A DNA stretch of 26,231 nucleotides. It comes from an uncultured Collinsella sp. (lineage in GTDB: Bacteria; Actinomycetota; Coriobacteriia; Coriobacteriales; Coriobacteriaceae). Of the stretch, positions 22,189 to 26,231 are shown in pieces. Within the stretch, counting starts at the first letter, position 1, and each line of letters begins with the position of its first letter. The translations under genes were made by a program, and so were the position numbers. The DNA lies in NCBI GenBank assembly GCA_900555745.1, contig USMH01000001.1, forward strand, positions 1 to 26,231. Direction: 5' to 3'. The notes beneath the pieces were generated by a model that saw nothing but the letters and a program-made list of their open reading frames with translations, ran no database searches and was not told where the DNA came from.

Positions 22189-23088
22189 TTAGCGGCAAAG
22201 CTCCTTGATGCGCTCGACGGCGCGCTCGATGTGTTCTTGCGGAGTGGAGGCTCCGGCGGTGATGCCGATGTGGTGTGAGTTGGCAAACCATGCGGCCTCA
22301 AGCTCACTTGCCTCCTCGATATGATGTGTGCGCTCGCTGGCGTCTGCGCAGATTTGTGCCAAACGACGGGTGTTGCCCGAGTTCTTGCCGCCCACGACGA
22401 CCATGCAGTCGCAGCGGTTGGCAAGTGCGGCGGCGGCCTGCTGGCGCTCGCTCGTAGCGGCGCAGATGGTGTTGATCACGCGCAGTTCCTGCACGCGCGG
22501 CGTGATGGCAGCCACGACCTCGGCCAAGTTCTGCGCAGTCTGGGTGGTCTGCACAACGAGTCCTACCTTGCCCTTGAGCGGCAGCGCGTCTGCATCGGCG
22601 GCGCAACTTACGACCTGTGCGTCATCGCCGGCATGGCCCAGGATGCCCTCAACCTCGGGATGGCCCGGCTCGCCCACGACGAGCACGCGATAGCCCTCGC
22701 GCACCAGGCGCTCGGCTGCCACATGGACCTTCTTCACGTAGGGGCAGGTGGCGTCGACCACGGTAAGGCCACGCTCGCGAGCGGCATCGATGACTTGCGG
22801 CACCACGCCGTGGGCGCGGATGATCACGGTACCGGTTGCGGCATTATCCAGGTTCTCGGCCAAGCCAACGCCCGCCTCAGCGAGCTCGCGTACCACGATG
22901 GGGTTATGGATGAGCGGGCCCAAGGTGTGGACCTGAGCGCACTCCCCTGCCTGCGGCGCGGCGGCCAGCGCCATATCGAGCGCACGCTGTACGCCGTAGC
23001 AAGTGCCGGCGTGGGCGGCGATTTCGATGGTAGGCGCGGTTGCCTGGTCGGAGGCAGTCGCGGCAGTGTTCGTCACGTTCTCGCTCAT
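22189..23088 (-). CDS. ispH: 4-hydroxy-3-methylbut-2-enyl diphosphate reductase
   Basis: The 299-residue Fe-S enzyme catalyses the last step of the MEP isoprenoid pathway, giving IPP and DMAPP. The three cluster-binding cysteines are in A-G-T-C-Y-G-V, V-D-A-T-C-P-Y-V and N-T-I-C-A-A-T. Substrate motifs L-I-H-N-P-I-V-V, R-A-H-G-V and S-G-N-T are present. The first 22 residues (S, T, A-rich) are an extension before the conserved E-I-A-A-H-A-G start. ATG at 23088 follows the plsC stop by 2 nt. Confidence 0.95.
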   Translation of the reverse strand: MSENVTNTAATASDQATAPTIEIAAHAGTCYGVQRALDMALAAAPQAGECAQVHTLGPLIHNPIVVRELAEAGVGLAENLDNAATGTVIIRAHGVVPQVIDAARERGLTVVDATCPYVKKVHVAAERLVREGYRVLVVGEPGHPEVEGILGHAGDDAQVVSCAADADALPLKGKVGLVVQTTQTAQNLAEVVAAITPRVQELRVINTICAATSERQQAAAALANRCDCMVVVGGKNSGNTRRLAQICADASERTHHIEEASELEAAWFANSHHIGITAGASTPQEHIERAVERIKELCR

Positions 23089-23090
23089 GG

Positions 23091-23819
23091 CTAGAACCTG
23101 CCCGGATGCTCGGCGCACAATTCGTCGCGCATGGCGTAGACGCGGTTCATGGCCTCGGACTCAAACCATTCCAGGCGCTCCGTGCGCTTAAGCCCGGCCG
23201 GTGCGTCGGAAAGCGAGATGGACTTGCCGGCGCGAATCCAGCACTTCTTGGGACGCATGAGCTTTCTGCCCGCGGGCGTGATGTCGGACCAGCCGCAGAT
23301 AGCGAGCGGGTTGACGGGCGCCTTGCCCATCTGGGCGATGAGCGCAAAGCCGCCGTGGACCTCGGGCTTGATCTCGCGCGAGCGGATGCGCGTGCCCTCG
23401 GGGAAGATCAGGACGTCCTCGCCGCGCTGCAGCGCATGCTGAGCGGCGCGCAGGCACTTCATATCGGCAGTACCACGCTCCACGGGGATGCCGCCAACGC
23501 GGCTAAAGGCCCAACGCACGATCTTGCTCTTGGCAAACTCGGACTTAAAGATGGGACGAATGCGGCGGCCCCCAAAGAACAACGCCGTCTCAACGGCCAG
23601 GAGCTCGGCCATCGAGGTGTGGTTGCAGATGACCACGCTGCCGCGGCCTTCCTGGCGCTCAAACAGCAGGTCAGCGTCCTCGACTTTCCAACGCCACATG
23701 AACTTGGAGAAGGCCCAAAGGATGGCCATGACTACGACGACGGTGCCGCGGATGAGCGCTGGGAACTCGGCGTAGGGGGCGTTGTAGTAATCCTCGGGCG
23801 TCTGCTTAAACAGGCGCAT
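23091..23819 (-). CDS. plsC: 1-acyl-sn-glycerol-3-phosphate acyltransferase (PlsC family), with atypical H-x4-E
   Basis: The 242-residue membrane-associated enzyme should acylate lysophosphatidic acid to phosphatidic acid. A hydrophobic helix (about 23-40) precedes the acyltransferase domain. The substrate-binding F-P-E-G-T-R is intact and G-G-I-P-V-E-R is present. The catalytic N-H-x4-D motif instead reads N-H-T-S-M-A-E, with Glu in place of the usual Asp of the charge relay; the codon is plainly GAG. It may still work, as Glu is chemically similar, or it may use another acceptor. It starts 3 nt after the cmk stop and precedes ispH by 2 nt. Confidence 0.88.
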   Translation of the reverse strand: MRLFKQTPEDYYNAPYAEFPALIRGTVVVVMAILWAFSKFMWRWKVEDADLLFERQEGRGSVVICNHTSMAELLAVETALFFGGRRIRPIFKSEFAKSKIVRWAFSRVGGIPVERGTADMKCLRAAQHALQRGEDVLIFPEGTRIRSREIKPEVHGGFALIAQMGKAPVNPLAICGWSDITPAGRKLMRPKKCWIRAGKSISLSDAPAGLKRTERLEWFESEAMNRVYAMRDELCAEHPGRF

Positions 23820-23822
23820 GGG

Positions 23823-24509
23823 TTACCTCCTTTGGTTGATGAGGTCCTCGATTATCGAGACGACCTCATCGATGGTGTGGGCGGTGGAGTCGACGTGCAC
23901 GGCATCCTCGGCGGGCACGAGCGGGGCGACCTCGCGGCTGCTGTCAAGCTTATCGCGCTGCTTGAGGGCGTCGAGGGTCTCGTCGACCTCTGCCTCGAGC
24001 TGCTCTTCGGTGAGCGGCTGGGCGTCGTTTTGGTGGCGCTGCAGCACGCGGCGACGGGCGCGCTCACGCGGGTCGGCGGTCAGGAAGACCTTGACCTGCG
24101 CGTTAGGGAACACGACGGTGCCGATGTCGCGACCCTCGGCCACGATATCGCGGTCCTCGGCGGCGCGGCGCTGGTGGATGAGCATGGCGGCGCGCACGCC
24201 CGGGTAGGCCGAGACCTTGGACACATTGGCGTCGACCTGCGGGGTGCGGATGGCAGCCGAGGCATCCTTACCGTCGATGGTCAGGCGCGTGTCTTCGCCG
24301 GTGCCGTTGGTAAAGCGAATCTCGATCTGCTCGGCGAGGGCGTCGATGGCCGCCTCGTCGTCCAGGTCGATGCCGCGGTCGAGCGCGGCGAATGTGACGG
24401 CGCGATACATGGCGCCCGTGTCGAGCTTGTTAAAGCCCAGCTGGCGGGCGATCTCCTTGGCGATGGTGGACTTGCCGGAACCGGCGGGGCCGTCGATGGC
24501 GACGATCAT
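23823..24509 (-). CDS. cmk: Cytidylate kinase
   Basis: The 228-residue enzyme phosphorylates CMP/dCMP to the diphosphate. The N-terminal P-loop reads A-I-D-G-P-A-G-S-G-K-S-T. The L-D-T-G-A-M-Y-R-A-V-T motif, the G-R-D-I-G-T-V-V-F segment and the LID-type R-A-R-R-R are typical. AAGGAAG lies about 6 nt before the ATG. It follows the pseudouridine synthase gene by 66 nt, one of the larger gaps in this run, with no clear terminator in it. Order pseudouridine synthase - cmk - plsC - ispH - der is close to that of many Gram-positive genomes. Confidence 0.96.
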   Translation of the reverse strand: MIVAIDGPAGSGKSTIAKEIARQLGFNKLDTGAMYRAVTFAALDRGIDLDDEAAIDALAEQIEIRFTNGTGEDTRLTIDGKDASAAIRTPQVDANVSKVSAYPGVRAAMLIHQRRAAEDRDIVAEGRDIGTVVFPNAQVKVFLTADPRERARRRVLQRHQNDAQPLTEEQLEAEVDETLDALKQRDKLDSSREVAPLVPAEDAVHVDSTAHTIDEVVSIIEDLINQRR

Positions 24510-24575
24510 GCAATGCTTCCTTTCGATGATTGACGTGCTGGTATGGTTCGCGGGCGTTGGGGCGCGGCGGGTTGC

Positions 24576-25538
24576 CTAGCCCGTGTATCGCTCGCGGTAG
24601 GTGTTGCGCTTGGGTGCGGAGCCGTGGCTGCCGTGGTGACGCGTGCGGCTGGCGGTGTTGGTCGCCGGCGCGGCGACGCGCTTGGAGCTGGCCTGCTTGG
24701 GCGGGATGCCGCCGGCCTTGAGGATCTGCACCTCGCGGTCGGTGAGCTCGCGCCACGAGCCCTTGGCCACGTCCTTGAGCTCCAGGCCGGCAAAGTTGCA
24801 GCGGTGCAGGCGGATCACCGGGTGGTGGATCTTGCTCAGCATGCGCTTGACCTGGTTCTTGCGGCCTTCGCGGATGATGACCTCCACGGCGGTGGTACCG
24901 GGCTTCACACCCTGCGGGGCCACGGCTTCAGCCTCGCGCGCGTTGATGATGCGACAGATTGCCGGCTGGCACGGGCCGTCGTCGAGCTCGATGCCGCGGC
25001 GGAGTGGTTCCAGATCGCGGTCGGTCAGCTGCCCGTCCACGAGTGCCTGGTAAGTTTTATAGACATGCTTGCTGGGGTGCAGCAGGTCCTGTGACAGGTC
25101 GCCGTCGGTGGTAAAGAGCAAAAGGCCCGTGGTGTCACGGTCCAGGCGGCCCACCGGGAACAGTCCCGGAAAGCGGTCGCGGGGGACCAGATCGGCCACA
25201 CAAGGGCGCTCCTGCGGGTCGCTCATGGTGGTGAGGTAGCCGGTCGGCTTGTAGAGCATCAAGTACACGGCGCCCTGGTTGAGTTTGACGGGCATGCCGT
25301 CGACCTCAATGTGATCGTGGTCGACATCGACCTTGGTGCCCAGCTCGGTCGCGACCTGGCCGTTGACGGTCACGCGGCCAGCGGTCATCAGGTCCTCTGA
25401 GCCGCGACGGCTCGCCACGCCCGCGCGTGCCAAAAAGCGCTGCAGGCGCATGGTGTGCGGATAGACGGGCTGGGCGTCGGTTGCGGGTGCTTCGTTGCCC
25501 ACGGCGCGCGTCTCCCCTACTTCGTTAGTCCTCGTCAT
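24576..25538 (-). CDS. rRNA large-subunit pseudouridine synthase B-type (RsuA/RluB family)
   Basis: The 320-residue protein has a polar leader of about 27 residues. An S4 RNA-binding domain follows (M-R-L-Q-R-F-L-A-R-A-G-V-A-S-R-R, about 27-85), then the RsuA/RluB catalytic domain with the nucleophilic Asp in G-R-L-D-R-D-T-T-G-L-L-L. A basic, Ser/Thr/His-rich C-terminal tail (about 280-320) is not part of the fold and probably contacts RNA. The family isomerises specific uridines of 23S rRNA (RluB) or 16S rRNA (RsuA); position next to scpB favours RluB. ATG at 25538 follows GGAGG and overlaps the end of scpB by 14 nt; the open frame further upstream lies inside scpB. Confidence 0.9.
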   Translation of the reverse strand: MTRTNEVGETRAVGNEAPATDAQPVYPHTMRLQRFLARAGVASRRGSEDLMTAGRVTVNGQVATELGTKVDVDHDHIEVDGMPVKLNQGAVYLMLYKPTGYLTTMSDPQERPCVADLVPRDRFPGLFPVGRLDRDTTGLLLFTTDGDLSQDLLHPSKHVYKTYQALVDGQLTDRDLEPLRRGIELDDGPCQPAICRIINAREAEAVAPQGVKPGTTAVEVIIREGRKNQVKRMLSKIHHPVIRLHRCNFAGLELKDVAKGSWRELTDREVQILKAGGIPPKQASSKRVAAPATNTASRTRHHGSHGSAPKRNTYRERYTG

Positions 25539-26231
25539 GCAAATCCTCCGAGGTCTCGTCGACGTCCAGGGTTTCCAAGTCCTCGACTGCATCAACATCT
25601 TCAAAATCGGTATCGAGCAGTTCGCACTCTTCGTCCAGGTCCTCGGCCTGCTCCTCGAGCGTGGACTGAATACTGCGGCCACTCAGACGCTCGCGGATAA
25701 ACTGGCGCGACTGCTCGTCGGGGGCAAACTGCTCCAGGTCGGGCAGGTCGCGGGTGGAGCGCAGGCCGAACTTTTCCAAGAAGGCGTTGGTCGTGCCGTA
25801 AATGATGGCCTGACCGTGCTGGGGGTCACGGCCGAGCTCGCGCACCAGACCCTTGTCCACGAGCGACGCGATGACGCCGTCTGAGTTGACGCCGCGGATG
25901 CCCTTGACCACCTCGCGCGTTACGGGCTGGTGGTATGCGATGACGGCCAGGGTTTCGAGCGCCGCCTGCGACAGCTTTTGCGTGTCCCAGCTCAGCACAT
26001 AGGCCTCGACCACGTCGTGGTAGGCGGGGTGCGTAAACAGGCGCCAGCCGCCGGCGACCTCGCGCAGCTGAAAGCCGCGGTTGGCCTCCTCGTACTCAAC
26101 CTTGAGCTCGGCGAGCAGCGACGCGCACTCGCCGGGGGCGATATCCAGTGCGCCGGCCAGCGCGGGCGCACTCACCGGGTCGCTCGACACCAGCAGCAGC
26201 GCCTCGAGGGCGCCTTTGAGGCTGTTTGCCT
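25525..26231 (-). CDS. scpB: Segregation and condensation protein B (5' end beyond the window)
   Basis: About 235 residues are present. The frame runs through the right edge: the codons before the apparent GTG at 26190 read S-L-K-G-A-L-E-A-L-L-L, typical of the ScpB N-terminal helix, so the true start lies outside. The tandem winged-helix core is clear, including L-S-Q-A-A-L-E-T-L-A-V-I-A-Y-H-Q-P-V-T-R and G-R-D-P-Q-H-G-Q-A-I-I-Y-G-T-T. ScpB dimers bind ScpA and the SMC ATPase in chromosome condensation. The last 45 residues are extremely acidic (E/D-rich), an extension beyond the core. The gene is followed by, and overlaps, the pseudouridine synthase gene. Confidence 0.93.
   Translation of the reverse strand, partial: ANSLKGALEALLLVSSDPVSAPALAGALDIAPGECASLLAELKVEYEEANRGFQLREVAGGWRLFTHPAYHDVVEAYVLSWDTQKLSQAALETLAVIAYHQPVTREVVKGIRGVNSDGVIASLVDKGLVRELGRDPQHGQAIIYGTTNAFLEKFGLRSTRDLPDLEQFAPDEQSRQFIRERLSGRSIQSTLEEQAEDLDEECELLDTDFEDVDAVEDLETLDVDETSEDLHDED

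Noticed and set aside
23040..24533. 497-codon plus-strand frame
   Set aside because: It is antisense to plsC and cmk, both clearly real. Composition (G, L, D, H, V rich) is typical of a reverse-complement shadow.

Overview
The window is a chromosomal segment of a high-G+C actinobacterium of the class Coriobacteriia, almost certainly Collinsella aerofaciens or a close relative. The clearest pointer is the gene at 10783-11574. Its product matches, as far as I can recall the sequence, the characterised C. aerofaciens NADPH-dependent 7beta-hydroxysteroid dehydrogenase: 263 residues, Gly39-Arg40-Arg41, and Ser143/Tyr156/Lys160. The actinobacterial gene orders lexA / LysM division inhibitor / nrdR and pgsA / FHA / MerR agree with this.

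Layout. (1) 1-1606: the 5' end of lexA on the minus strand, diverging from a LysM membrane protein, nrdR and dut on the plus strand. Three LexA-type boxes lie in the divergent promoter region. (2) 1607-2070: a gene-free convergent gap with two long imperfect palindromes that share a conserved centre but have different arms, and a perfect 21-bp terminator hairpin. (3) 2071-5193: a glycolipid glycosyltransferase (-), thioredoxin reductase (+) and a DUF1836 regulator (+). (4) 5267-10117: a minus-strand block of degV, a secreted NlpC/P60 hydrolase, apt, a MerR regulator, an FHA protein and pgsA. (5) 10118-13090: an accessory island holding a decayed reading frame, the 7beta-HSDH gene, an IS30-type remnant, a hairpin-rich segment of unknown nature, a small orphan ORF, an IS21-type remnant, short repeats and tRNA-Pro(GGG). 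(6) 13091-26231: fourteen tightly packed minus-strand housekeeping genes. In transcription order they are scpB, an rRNA pseudouridine synthase, cmk, plsC, ispH, a DUF512 radical-SAM protein, der, plsY, gpsA, rpe, a cysteine desulfurase, a Nif3-like protein, a C4 zinc-ribbon coiled-coil protein and coaBC.

How the genes work together. The first block links DNA damage (lexA, the SOS-type division inhibitor) with nucleotide supply (nrdR, dut). The large minus-strand block concentrates phospholipid precursor synthesis: gpsA makes sn-glycerol-3-phosphate, plsY and plsC acylate it, and pgsA further upstream makes phosphatidylglycerol-phosphate-type lipids. It is mixed with translation and ribosome factors (der, pseudouridine synthase), chromosome segregation (scpB), isoprenoid synthesis (ispH) and cofactor synthesis (coaBC, desulfurase). 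Several junctions overlap as ATGA or by a few bases, which suggests translational coupling.

The most interesting material is the pair of palindromes at 1642-1745 and 1946-2056, and the bile-acid gene embedded among insertion-sequence scars next to a tRNA. All calls come from reading the sequence; no database search was run.
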